DNA from: Salibacter halophilus
GTDB lineage: Bacteria > Bacteroidota > Bacteroidia > Flavobacteriales_G > Salibacteraceae
Direction: 5' to 3'
Assembly (NCBI RefSeq): GCF_008806325.1
Contig: NZ_WACR01000007.1
Span: forward strand, 1 to 64,000
Length of the DNA stretch: 64,000 bases
Shown here piece by piece: positions 1-8,218 of this stretch; positions within the stretch are counted from its first letter, which is position 1; every line of letters starts with the position of its first letter. The notes below the pieces were generated by a model. The model worked only from the letters and a program-made list of their open reading frames with translations, was not told the DNA's origin and searched no databases. Position numbers and translations under genes: made by a program.

Positions 1-1482
1 ATAACAGACGGCAGCAACAATGTGTCAACATCGACAGCTATTGTTACAGTTGAAGACACAATAGCGCCTAATATCCAAACTCAAAGTGTAACACTTTACC
101 TCGATAGTTTAGGACAGGCGAGTACAACAGCTATGAGTATAGATGCTGGCAGCAGTGATAATTGTGCTATTGACACCATGTTCTTAAGTGAAAACAACTT
201 TGATTGTTCACACATCGGCACAAACACGGTACAGTTGATTGCTACTGATGTTAATGGTAATACAGATTCATCAAGTGCTGTTGTAACAGTTGAAGATACT
301 ATTGCTCCCGAGGTAATAACTCAGGGCGTAACCCTTTATCTGGATAGTACAGGAACGGCAGTACTAACGCCATCGGTATTTGATAATGGTTCTAATGATA
401 ATTGTTCAATAGACAGTATGAGCTTGAGTCAGGATACATTCACATGCTCTGATTTAGGCTTGCATGTTGTTGATTTACATGTAACAGATCAGAGTGGTAA
501 CGGTGCAACATCAAATGCTCTTGTTTCTGTTACAGACACCATAGCTCCCCTGTTGAGATCTTTCTCCAACATAACAGTTTATCTTGACAGCTCTGGCACT
601 GCTTCAATTGATGCGGGCATGCTCGATAGTAACTCAGTAGATAACTGTAGTTTAGATACTATTTATCTATCTCGCACAACGTTGGGATGTAACGATCTTG
701 GAAGTACAACAGTGGAGTTGATCGGAAAAGACGGATCCATGAATGAATCGCGAATATTGGTAAACTTAACGGTAGAAGACACACTAGCTCCAACGATCGA
801 ATGCCCATCAAGTTTTGATGCATGTGCCGGTATAGTGAACTTTCCTGATGCTGTAAGCAACGATAACTGTACCAGTACAGTAACTAATACAGGGAATGTT
901 TTTTCAGGAGACAGTTTAACAGAAGGTGAATATGTAACATCATTTGAGGCTGTGGATGGATCAGGTAATGTGGCTAGCTGTACAACAAGTTTTAGTGTCA
1001 ATGCTATTCCAGAAGTGGATCTTGGAGCAGACACAGCAGTTGGTCCAGGTCATGTTGTGAGTTTTTCAGTAAATGATACAGTCAGCGAATACCTTTGGAG
1101 TACAGGAGATACAACCAGATCTCTTGATCTAAAAGTATTGACAGACACAACCGTTTGGATTAGTGTAACAGACAGCAATAGCTGTACAGGATCAGATACA
1201 GCAACTGTAACCACCCTCACAAGTATAAAGAGATCTAAAAAAACTGTTAATGTGAGTGTTTATCCAAACCCAACCAGAGGTGAAGTAAAAGTTGAATTGC
1301 TTGGGGTAGAAAACTTGAACTACCATTTAATTGACATGGCAGGTAGAATACTTCAAAGCGGTAATATGCAAAATGGCTTGAATCGAATAGACTTGAGTCG
1401 ATATGCAACATCAGTTTATTATCTTCAGCTTCAAAATGAACAAGGAGAAGGTATAAAGGTTATGCGATTGGTTAAGCAGTAA
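1..1482 (+). CDS. C-terminal part of a T9SS-secreted HYR-like repeat protein (5' end outside window)
   Basis: The reading frame is open from the first base, so the gene begins upstream; about 493 residues are visible. The first 260 residues hold three repeats of roughly 80 residues. Each has a VEDTIAP-type boundary, a YLDS strand and a SDNC(S/A)(I/L)D loop with paired cysteines, resembling HYR/immunoglobulin-like modules of bacterial surface proteins. A further cysteine-bearing module and a PKD-like stretch (LGADTAVGPG) follow. The last 80 residues form a type A T9SS sorting domain: VYPNPTRGEV, a DMAGR turn, and a final KVMRLVKQ strand. Such proteins cross the outer membrane by T9SS and are anchored or released; the repeats suggest adhesion, but the function is unknown. 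A strong terminator follows the stop codon. Confidence 0.85.
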   Translation: MTDGSNNVSTSTAIVTVEDTIAPNIQTQSVTLYLDSLGQASTTAMSIDAGSSDNCAIDTMFLSENNFDCSHIGTNTVQLIATDVNGNTDSSSAVVTVEDTIAPEVITQGVTLYLDSTGTAVLTPSVFDNGSNDNCSIDSMSLSQDTFTCSDLGLHVVDLHVTDQSGNGATSNALVSVTDTIAPLLRSFSNITVYLDSSGTASIDAGMLDSNSVDNCSLDTIYLSRTTLGCNDLGSTTVELIGKDGSMNESRILVNLTVEDTLAPTIECPSSFDACAGIVNFPDAVSNDNCTSTVTNTGNVFSGDSLTEGEYVTSFEAVDGSGNVASCTTSFSVNAIPEVDLGADTAVGPGHVVSFSVNDTVSEYLWSTGDTTRSLDLKVLTDTTVWISVTDSNSCTGSDTATVTTLTSIKRSKKTVNVSVYPNPTRGEVKVELLGVENLNYHLIDMAGRILQSGNMQNGLNRIDLSRYATSVYYLQLQNEQGEGIKVMRLVKQ

Positions 1483-1523
1483 TTTCCAGGGTTTAGTTAA
1501 GTTTAACTATGTTTGTTAGGTAG

Positions 1524-1558
1524 AGCAGGCTTGATTTTTTTCAAGCCTGCTTTTTTTT
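1524..1558 (+). terminator. Rho-independent terminator after the HYR repeat gene
   Basis: An 11-bp perfect stem (AGCAGGCTTGA / TCAAGCCTGCT) with a six-T loop is followed by a run of T. It lies 41 bases after the stop codon of the upstream secreted protein and isolates it from the signalling locus. Confidence 0.93.
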
Positions 1559-1651
1559 AACTCAGGAGCAAAATCCAGTTAATCCAAGATCTTGCTAAGT
1601 AAAAATCATTCATTTGTTATAATTTAGCTAACTAAAGAAATTATAAACAAT

Positions 1652-3721
1652 TTGAAATTTAAATTAAGCAAAATAAAGCCTCAGGATATGGGGTTTTACG
1701 AAAAATTATTCAATTATTTCGAAAAGCCTGGCAAGGAGGTGTTTTGTTTTTTAGCGTTTGATTTAGAAGAATATGTGTTTTCTAACAAAATTAAAAGCCA
1801 TCTAAACCTAGATAATGAACAAATCACAGCTATACTAAATCAAAGTATTGACCCGGTTTATGAGGGTTACGTAGAGAGTGTGGGTAAATTCGGTATTGGA
1901 GAAAGAAGGAGGTTTCCACGTGTAGATTTAAATTTGAATCAAGAAACTAAACCATTTGTTACAACAAAATTAATTGACTTTACTGCTATTGGCCTAGATT
2001 TTGTGTTATTCCTGCTATTCCCTTCAGATTTGATTTTACCTGAAAAAATCAATGAGAATATTATTGAGTTGATATACGAACCCTCTTACTCTGTGGGCTT
2101 ATTGAACAAAGAGACTATCACTCTTTCAAATTCAACGAAATTAAAACTTGAAGATGTTAAAGTAAAGGCCGAGGCGGGGTATAAAGGAAAAAAAATACTG
2201 TTTTTTCAAAACCCAAATTCAACTTATTTCAACGAGTTTATTAAAGATTTTAGTGAAGTCCTCAAAAGTAGAGACGAGCAAATTCACTACAGAGAGTTGC
2301 TGACAGAGTCGATTTTCTCCGGTTTTTGGGATTGGAACATCACGACAAATTATGAGTATCTAAGCCCACAATTTAAAGCCATGTTTGGATACAATGTCGA
2401 TGAAATGGAAAACACTCCAGAATCATGGCAAAAAATTGCTTACAAAGAAGACTTACCTTCATTATTTAATGAATTTAACAAGCATATTGAATCTAAAGGT
2501 GTAAAACCTTTTTCTTCGATTACCAGATTTTATCATAAAGAAGGATATACCAAATACGTTTTATGTAGTGGGAGGGTGGTTGACTGGGATGAAGATTGGA
2601 ATCCCAAAAGAGCTATTGGAACTCATGTAGATTTAACAGAACAATTTGAAACTAGAAAAAAGCTAGATCAAAAAACAGAGGAAGCGGATAATATTTTCAG
2701 TTTTTCAAACTCATTATTCTTTTTAATTGATAAGGAAGGAGAAATAGTTTGGAACTCACCTAATATCAAGGAAAAACTCAAAACTTCTGAAGATGACTTA
2801 ACTGGTCAATCTGTTTTAACACTACTAAATCGAAAACCAGGCACGATAAACTCCTTTTTAGAAGATAAAATTGAAATCAAAACTTCACAAAATGAAAGGT
2901 GGTATGAAGTCTTTGCAACTGAAATTAGGCAGCATCTAGAAAATGAGAATGTTGATAGTGCAAAATATTTTTTTCAACTCCAAGATATTACTGAAAGAAA
3001 AAAAGCTGAAGATATTTATAAGAAAAATTTAGAAAAGGAAGAGAAAATTATAGAGCAGCAAAAAGTTTTTCTTTCTGCGAGTTCTCATATTTTGAGAACC
3101 CCACTTTCTGTAATTAACACCAATATTGAAATTATAAATGAGAAGGTCAAGGCTTTAGAACTATCTAAAAAGTTCACAAACATAGAGGTAATTCAAAATC
3201 AAGTTAAAAAGATCAATGGGCTGATCTCTGATATGACAGAGTATACCAATGTTAAAGAAAGAGAAAAATCAAAAGTTAATGCAGAAGAGTTAATCGACTT
3301 AATAGTTGAGGAAGCTAGAGATCATAAAATAGATTTCTCCGTAGAAAAAAAGACTTCTTTGAAAAACTACTATACTAAATCAAATAAGGTTAACCTGACA
3401 AATTTATTAAACTCATATTTTACTTTAATAAATGCAGGCGGAGAACAAAGTTATTCATATGAAATATACAAGTCTGGAAATGAGATTTATGTTGTTTACA
3501 CTGGCGGGATAATTGAAGGGTTTCACAATATTGTAAAGAACCACTTTAATGGAGATAGTACTTTTGATATAGATCATATGTCCAGTAAAATAATAGAGTT
3601 ACAGTTTAAATTTGAATTTTTTATAGAATTAGTCAATATTGAGCTATTAAAATTCAAATTTAAAGAGGCTGACGATAATTCAATCTCTTACACAATAGCA
3701 TTTAATCTATATGAAAACTAG
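1652..3721 (+). CDS. PAS-domain signalling protein with DHp domain and degenerate ATPase domain
   Basis: A 689-residue cytoplasmic protein with no membrane segment. Residues 1-215 are unassigned. A PAS fold covers about 222-335 (GFWDWNI...LSPQFKAMFGY...KEDLPSLF...GTHVDLTEQ) and a second PAS-like fold about 345-450. A HisKA/DHp helix follows with the phosphorylatable His at 479 (SSHILRTPLS). The region where a HATPase should lie (about 560-689) has no N-box, no DxGxG and no GxGLGL; instead it reads YTGGIIEGFHNIV. The acidic or amide residue normally after the H-box His is Ile. Autokinase activity is therefore unlikely; a role as a sensory phosphotransferase, like Spo0B or ChpT, is inference. 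The TTG at 1652 is taken as start; the first ATG is at 1688. It overlaps the next gene by 11 bases, suggesting coupled translation. Confidence 0.8.
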   Translation: MKFKLSKIKPQDMGFYEKLFNYFEKPGKEVFCFLAFDLEEYVFSNKIKSHLNLDNEQITAILNQSIDPVYEGYVESVGKFGIGERRRFPRVDLNLNQETKPFVTTKLIDFTAIGLDFVLFLLFPSDLILPEKINENIIELIYEPSYSVGLLNKETITLSNSTKLKLEDVKVKAEAGYKGKKILFFQNPNSTYFNEFIKDFSEVLKSRDEQIHYRELLTESIFSGFWDWNITTNYEYLSPQFKAMFGYNVDEMENTPESWQKIAYKEDLPSLFNEFNKHIESKGVKPFSSITRFYHKEGYTKYVLCSGRVVDWDEDWNPKRAIGTHVDLTEQFETRKKLDQKTEEADNIFSFSNSLFFLIDKEGEIVWNSPNIKEKLKTSEDDLTGQSVLTLLNRKPGTINSFLEDKIEIKTSQNERWYEVFATEIRQHLENENVDSAKYFFQLQDITERKKAEDIYKKNLEKEEKIIEQQKVFLSASSHILRTPLSVINTNIEIINEKVKALELSKKFTNIEVIQNQVKKINGLISDMTEYTNVKEREKSKVNAEELIDLIVEEARDHKIDFSVEKKTSLKNYYTKSNKVNLTNLLNSYFTLINAGGEQSYSYEIYKSGNEIYVVYTGGIIEGFHNIVKNHFNGDSTFDIDHMSSKIIELQFKFEFFIELVNIELLKFKFKEADDNSISYTIAFNLYEN

Positions 3722-4748
3722 AAATATTTTAGTCATAGAAGACGAACTGGATCTTTTAAACTCTATTAAAGATATATTAGAACTCAAAGGATATCATGTG
3801 TTTGACTTTTCTAAACCACAAAGTGCTCTAAATTATATCAACGAAAACAAAAATCAAATTGATCTCATTTTAAGTGATATAATGATGCCTGAAATGAGTG
3901 GTTTTGAATTATTGAGAGAAATAAGGTCTAACTCTCAGCTTGACCTAATTCCATTTGTTTTCTTAACTGCTAAAATTAAAGAGGATGATGTGAGACATGG
4001 ATTTGCCCTGGGGGCTGATGATTACATTAAGAAACCCTTTGAAATATCTGTTTTATCGAATTCAATTTCTGCTCAGCTAAAGAAAAGAGACTCTTTTCTA
4101 GCGCTACTTGAAGAGAATAGTAAAAAAGTAAAAGTTGCCACAAACACATTTGATCAATTGTCTTTTTTTAACAGTCATGTCTTGCGCGCACCACTTGCTA
4201 ATATTTTAACCATTTTAGAAGAAAAAAAACCTTTAAATGAAGAAGAAACATACTACATAAAGGAACAAGCAAAGAGAATTGATAGAGCAGTCATGTTATT
4301 GACCTCAAAAATGAGTAGGTTCAAGGGCGAAATTGATTACCAAATTAAAAAGTTGCCTGACTTTAACTTACTTGAGGAGGTAGTATTTGTAGATGATGAC
4401 AACTTCCAGGTGCAACACATTAAAATGTTGTTTGAAAGGTTTTTCCCTCACATAAAACTCAATTGTTTTTCAAACCCTTTAGAAGTAATCAATATCAAAC
4501 ATGAACCCCAGCTGCTGATTACAGATATCAATATGCCTGAAATGTCTGGTTTTGAGCTAATAGAAACGCTGTCCTCAAAAGAGTTTTTTCCTCCTACAGT
4601 AATACTTACCAGTAGCATTGATTTAGAAGATTTGGAAAAAGCTATGTCATTTGACAATGTCTTTCAATTTCTAAGAAAGCCTTTTACTCCTTCAGACTTT
4701 AAAAAGGCATTCATCAACAACAAAGGAGAACCAGGCAGTATAAATTAA
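3711..4748 (+). CDS. REC-DHp-REC two-component protein without kinase domain
   Basis: A 345-residue protein with two receiver domains around a histidine-bearing helical segment. REC1 (1-120) has acidic pocket E10/D11, phospho-acceptor D56 (LSDIMMPEMSG), T86 and K108. The linker 127-205 contains SHVLRAPLANIL with H156, which matches a HisKA H-box without an ATPase domain. REC2 (223-340) has DDD 228-230, acceptor D272 (ITDINMPEMSG), a Thr/Ser switch (LTSS) and KPF. Both receivers look intact. There is no output domain, so it should shuttle phosphate or signal by protein contact. It is translationally coupled to the upstream PAS/DHp protein and converges on the complete kinase gene with a 9-base gap. 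A phosphorelay role is inferred. Confidence 0.83.
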   Translation: MKTRNILVIEDELDLLNSIKDILELKGYHVFDFSKPQSALNYINENKNQIDLILSDIMMPEMSGFELLREIRSNSQLDLIPFVFLTAKIKEDDVRHGFALGADDYIKKPFEISVLSNSISAQLKKRDSFLALLEENSKKVKVATNTFDQLSFFNSHVLRAPLANILTILEEKKPLNEEETYYIKEQAKRIDRAVMLLTSKMSRFKGEIDYQIKKLPDFNLLEEVVFVDDDNFQVQHIKMLFERFFPHIKLNCFSNPLEVINIKHEPQLLITDINMPEMSGFELIETLSSKEFFPPTVILTSSIDLEDLEKAMSFDNVFQFLRKPFTPSDFKKAFINNKGEPGSIN

Positions 4749-4757
4749 AAATCAAAT

Positions 4758-6947
4758 TTATTTTTTGAATATAACAGAGCAGGTAGTACCCTTGTTGAGT
4801 TTTGACTTTATCATAATTTCAGCATCTTGCATGTTAGCTGCTTTTTTACAGATCAATAGCCCTAATCCGGTACCTTCATAATCTTTCGTGTTAGACCCTC
4901 TAAAAAAGGGTGTAAAAAGAGAAGCTTTATCTTTTTTGGGTATTCCTATTCCATTATCTGTAACACTTAATTTGATGAATTTCTCTTCTTTTTTGCAGTT
5001 GATTTTAACTTCATCTGTGGAGTATTTTAACGAGTTGTCAATGAAGTTTGTAAGGATTGTGGTTGTTAAATCAATATCCATTCTAACTTTTACCTCAATA
5101 CATAAGTCGAACTTGAGGCGCTTAAACTGATCCTCGTTGTTGAGAAAATAACTCTTTAGTGATTGCTCTAATTTTTTTAATGGAATTTTTTTCAAATGTG
5201 AAGCTCTGAAGTTATCGCTGTCCAACTTACTATTCTCTAAAAGGTTGGCAATTATGTCGAGAAGTTTATTCAGCTGTTTTTTTATTCGTAAAAAGTATTT
5301 GCTTTTGTCAATGTTTTTGAAAGATGAATTGAGTAATTCAAGGTTCGTTAAGATAGTTGAAATAGGGGTTTTAAGCTGATGGCTTCCCATATCAATTATA
5401 GACTTCTCTAAATTAATTAACTCTTGTGATTTACGAAGCACCTCCACTTTTTCTTTTTCGAGTTCTCTTCGCTTCGAGATGTCCCTGGATGTTGAAACTA
5501 TTTCGATTAGCCTCCCATCTTCATATATTCCTTTAGCATTAGTTTCAAGAATTATTTTATCACCATTTTTTCTAAACATTTCAATCTCACCTTCATAATG
5601 TGTGATCTCTTTATTTATCAATTTGACTAGCAAAGAATCCAATACTTCTCTTTGGGTCGAAGTGGTCAGTTCAAATGGGTTTTTACCAATCAGCTCTTCT
5701 GGTTCATAACCTAGTACATTTTTGGCTGATGCTCCAATAAATTTTATGTTAGCATTTGGTTTATGTAAACATATTATATCTGAATTATATTTAGAAATAG
5801 AGTTCAGTAATTTTGATTGATATTCCTTTTCTCTATTAAGCTTATACTCTTTTGTGATATCAATAAGTATGATCTCAAAGCTTTTTTCTGTTTTAGTTTC
5901 AAACTTATCTGCATATACTTGTAGCCATTTGTTTTCAACTTTTGATCTGGCTTTGAATTTAATTCTTTCGTGTTGAGAGTTATTTTCAAAGAATTTGCAA
6001 ATCTTATTTTTATCAAAGTCTGTTATTAAATCTTTTAACTTGTCTCCTTCAAGTTCACAATTATTTAAAATTTTATAAGCACCTCTATTGGCATAGTTGA
6101 TTGTACAATTTTCATCTAATTGAAGAAGCCCAACTGATGTTGTCTCGATTAATCTTTGATATTTTTTACGTAGTTTTTCTTCTCTTTCTTTAGAGTTTCT
6201 CAACTCAGTTACATTTTCAGAAACTGCAAAAATCATCCTTTCACCCCGGAAATTGAAAGGCGCTTTAGTTGTACGGTATATGCGATTTTCTCCCTTGTAG
6301 GTGGTGAAATCCTCATACTTGGTTAACGACTTGTTTTTGCTCAGAACCTCTCTTTCAAAGCTATCAAATTGATCCAGTTCACTTTTAACTTTATGAACTT
6401 CACTGTTACTAAAGTTTTCTATTTCTTCCTTATCTTTTCCAAACAGATCAGCAACAGCTTGATTTACTTTTATAAAGTCACCATTTGAATTCTTGACAAA
6501 AATCAAAGATGGACTTAGATCAAAAATGTTGTTTAAAAATTGAGCAGTTTCCCTCTGCAATTTATAATTTCTGTGTTCCTCATCAACGTTTCTCATTAAA
6601 CCAACTACATATACAGGCTTATTATTCTCAAATTTTGCCTTACCCTGGTGTTCAGTATAAATGATGGTTCCATCTTTTTTGACCATCCTGTATATTGTTT
6701 TCTCGAAGTAGTCACTTTGTTTTTTCAAATGCTCATTGACGGGCTTTAAGGCTTTCTCTAAATCTTCAGGAACAACGTGAGATTTATATGTTTCGAAAGT
6801 AGCTTCAAGTTCTGAAGAATCTTCATAACCCAGTAGTTGACACCAACTCTTAGAATAATAAACTGTGTCGGTACACAAATCCCACTTCCATATTCCAATG
6901 TTTTGTTTTTCAGTTAGCAGATCAAATAATTCTTTTTCGTAAAGCAT
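4758..6947 (-). CDS. Multi-PAS sensor histidine kinase
   Basis: A 729-residue soluble kinase. Four PAS domains lie in tandem at about 10-125 (GIWKWDL...), 130-250 (ILFDLSPSLIFVKN...), 260-370 and 380-495 (the last with a PAC-type QREVLDSLL...ISKRRELE end). The HisKA H-box is GSHQLKTPIS with H523, and the HATPase carries the N-box NFIDNSLKYS, DNGIGIP, FFRG and GTGLGL, so all catalytic motifs are present. No transmembrane segment is seen, so the signal is probably cytosolic (redox, small ligand or light through a PAS cofactor). It lies six bases downstream of the AraC-type response regulator on the same strand and is almost certainly its partner. Confidence 0.92.
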   Translation of the reverse strand: MLYEKELFDLLTEKQNIGIWKWDLCTDTVYYSKSWCQLLGYEDSSELEATFETYKSHVVPEDLEKALKPVNEHLKKQSDYFEKTIYRMVKKDGTIIYTEHQGKAKFENNKPVYVVGLMRNVDEEHRNYKLQRETAQFLNNIFDLSPSLIFVKNSNGDFIKVNQAVADLFGKDKEEIENFSNSEVHKVKSELDQFDSFEREVLSKNKSLTKYEDFTTYKGENRIYRTTKAPFNFRGERMIFAVSENVTELRNSKEREEKLRKKYQRLIETTSVGLLQLDENCTINYANRGAYKILNNCELEGDKLKDLITDFDKNKICKFFENNSQHERIKFKARSKVENKWLQVYADKFETKTEKSFEIILIDITKEYKLNREKEYQSKLLNSISKYNSDIICLHKPNANIKFIGASAKNVLGYEPEELIGKNPFELTTSTQREVLDSLLVKLINKEITHYEGEIEMFRKNGDKIILETNAKGIYEDGRLIEIVSTSRDISKRRELEKEKVEVLRKSQELINLEKSIIDMGSHQLKTPISTILTNLELLNSSFKNIDKSKYFLRIKKQLNKLLDIIANLLENSKLDSDNFRASHLKKIPLKKLEQSLKSYFLNNEDQFKRLKFDLCIEVKVRMDIDLTTTILTNFIDNSLKYSTDEVKINCKKEEKFIKLSVTDNGIGIPKKDKASLFTPFFRGSNTKDYEGTGLGLLICKKAANMQDAEIMIKSKLNKGTTCSVIFKK

Positions 6948-6953
6948 ATTAAA

Positions 6954-7697
6954 TCAGTTCTTTTGGCTAAACTTCTTAGGTGAAACTCTGTATTTGTCCT
7001 TAAAGCACTTTGAAAAATAAGATAGTGAGTTATATCCTACCATTGAGCTTATTTCTGAGATAGTGTTTGAATTCTGCTTAATCAAATGTGCAGCTCTTTC
7101 TAGTTTAAAGTTGTTAATAAACTCAGAGTAGTTTTGACCTGTCACGCGTTTAATTTTTTTCTGAACAGCTGAAGGGCTTAAGCTCAGTAGATCAGCCATT
7201 TTATCTAGACCAAAATCAGGATCATTACTGTGTTTTTGTACCTGATTTTTAACTTCTTCAAGGAATGAGATATCCTTATCTTTATGGTATTCGTGATCAG
7301 GGGTTTGTATTATCTTTTTTATTTGACCTCTTTTTCTTTCTATGATGTTATTAATAAGGTCAATGAATACTTCGTTATCAAAGGGCTTGTTCAAAAAATA
7401 GTCACTCCCTTTTTTAAGGGAGCTGCTGTAATCTTTATCTAATTTTCTAGCAGTAATGATAATAATTGATATATGATCGTATTGCTTTTTTGACCTTATT
7501 CGATCAAGTAGTGTTAAACCATCCATCTCAGGCATCATGATGTCTGAGATGATGATGTCTGGCTGATTGTGCTTAATTTCTTCAAGCACCTTGTTTGCCG
7601 AATCGAATAATGATACGTCAATATTCCTTAAGAGGAGTAATTCTTTTAAAGATTCTCCAAAACCTTTGTCGTCTTCGACTAAAATCACTTTTGACAT
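6954..7697 (-). CDS. Response regulator, REC domain plus AraC-type DNA-binding domain
   Basis: A 247-residue regulator. The receiver domain (1-120) has the acidic pair EDD near residue 8, the acceptor Asp in SDIMMPEMDG, a Thr switch (IIITAR) and KPF. The C-terminal 100 residues are an AraC/XylS helix-turn-helix pair: LADLLSLSPSAVQKKIKRVTGQNYSEFINNF followed by ISEISSMVGYNSLSYFSKCFKDKYRVSPKKF. It should be phosphorylated by the kinase encoded six bases downstream and bind target promoters. An inverted repeat (CAAATTT-TG-AAATTTG) about 30 bases upstream of its ATG may be an autoregulatory site. The first gene of its two-gene operon. Confidence 0.92.
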   Translation of the reverse strand: MSKVILVEDDKGFGESLKELLLLRNIDVSLFDSANKVLEEIKHNQPDIIISDIMMPEMDGLTLLDRIRSKKQYDHISIIIITARKLDKDYSSSLKKGSDYFLNKPFDNEVFIDLINNIIERKRGQIKKIIQTPDHEYHKDKDISFLEEVKNQVQKHSNDPDFGLDKMADLLSLSPSAVQKKIKRVTGQNYSEFINNFKLERAAHLIKQNSNTISEISSMVGYNSLSYFSKCFKDKYRVSPKKFSQKN

Positions 7698-7726
7698 TAT
7701 TGTACCAGAATTAATTGAATATTGCT

Positions 7727-7742
7727 CAAATTTTGAAATTTG
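7727..7742. promoter_or_regulatory. Inverted repeat upstream of the AraC-type regulator
   Basis: Perfect 7-bp arms CAAATTT and AAATTTG around a TG centre, starting 30 bases upstream of the regulator start codon. A possible operator; no experimental analogue is known to me. Confidence 0.35.
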
Positions 7743-7906
7743 GGCTTAGCCTTTCGGTATTTGCTTTAAATTTGATTTATTTTACTTCAAAATGAAAGCA
7801 GTTTTAAATTATACGGAATTTATAAAACTAATACTGAAATAACTTTAGGAAAGGGATATTGTTCGAGCCAATGGGAGCTTTTCGTTAATATGAATTAAGA
7901 ATAAAT

Positions 7907-7938
7907 AAAAAAGAGCAAGTGAAAACTTGCTCTTTTTT
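7907..7938 (-). terminator. Terminator of the tRNA-Leu gene
   Basis: A 14-bp stem (arms centred on AGAGCAAGT / ACTTGCTCT, loop GAAA on the plus strand) with T-runs on both strands. It begins five bases downstream of the tRNA 3' end. Confidence 0.85.
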
Positions 7939-7942
7939 GTTG

Positions 7943-8026
7943 TACCCAGGGCGGGAATCGAACCCGCACGGTATTGCTACCACTGGATTTTGAATCCAGC
8001 GCGTCTACCAATTCCGCCACCCGGGC
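7943..8026 (-). tRNA. tRNA-Leu, anticodon CAA
   Basis: Read on the minus strand, 84 bases fold as a class II tRNA. The acceptor GCCCGGG pairs with CCTGGGT (two G-U pairs). The D-arm begins GCGGAATTGGTAGAC, the anticodon stem CTGGA/TCCAG encloses the loop TTCAAAA with anticodon CAA, a long variable arm (TGGTAGCAATACCGT) follows, and the T-arm is GCGGG-TTCGATT-CCCGC. The discriminator is A; CCA is not encoded. It reads UUG codons. The 3' end faces the AT-rich signalling locus. Confidence 0.97.
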
Positions 8027-8112
8027 AGATGTATTTCAACACTTCTTTTAATGAAGTGGAGCGCGAATTTATCAAAAAAATAAAACTGCAAGTCCTTTTT
8101 TACAGATTGATT

Positions 8113-8188
8113 TACCTTTGCATTATCAAAACCACTCAATTTCATACGGTTAAAGTTTTGGATAAATAGTATTTATTTGGTTAATTTG
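8113..8188 (+). promoter_or_regulatory. Candidate promoter elements for prs
   Basis: Two possible Bacteroidota-type promoters. One is TACCTTTG at 8113-8120, an exact match to TAnnTTTG. The other is TTTTGG at 8156-8161, 19 bases before TTAATTTG at 8181-8188, which gives a -33/-7 pair with one mismatch and a short leader. Which one is used cannot be told from sequence. Confidence 0.4.
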
Positions 8189-8204
8189 CAGCCCTTTTTG
8201 GCAA

Positions 8205-8210
8205 AGGAGG
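8205..8210 (+). promoter_or_regulatory. Strong Shine-Dalgarno sequence of prs
   Basis: AGGAGG lies eight bases before the prs ATG. Perfect Shine-Dalgarno sites are rare in Bacteroidota and in this window, so high translation of this gene is suggested. Confidence 0.7.
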
Positions 8211-8218
8211 TCTAAGGC

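Noticed and set aside
7943-8026. tRNA-Leu as attachment site of an integrated element carrying the signalling locus
   Set aside because: No copy of the tRNA 3' end was found at the other border (1483-1651), and no integrase or mobility gene is present.
7927-8169. Open frame of 80 residues on the plus strand
   Set aside because: Its N-terminal half is the antisense of tRNA-Leu (the well-known false peptide PRAGIEPARYCYHW), and the remainder covers the prs promoter region.
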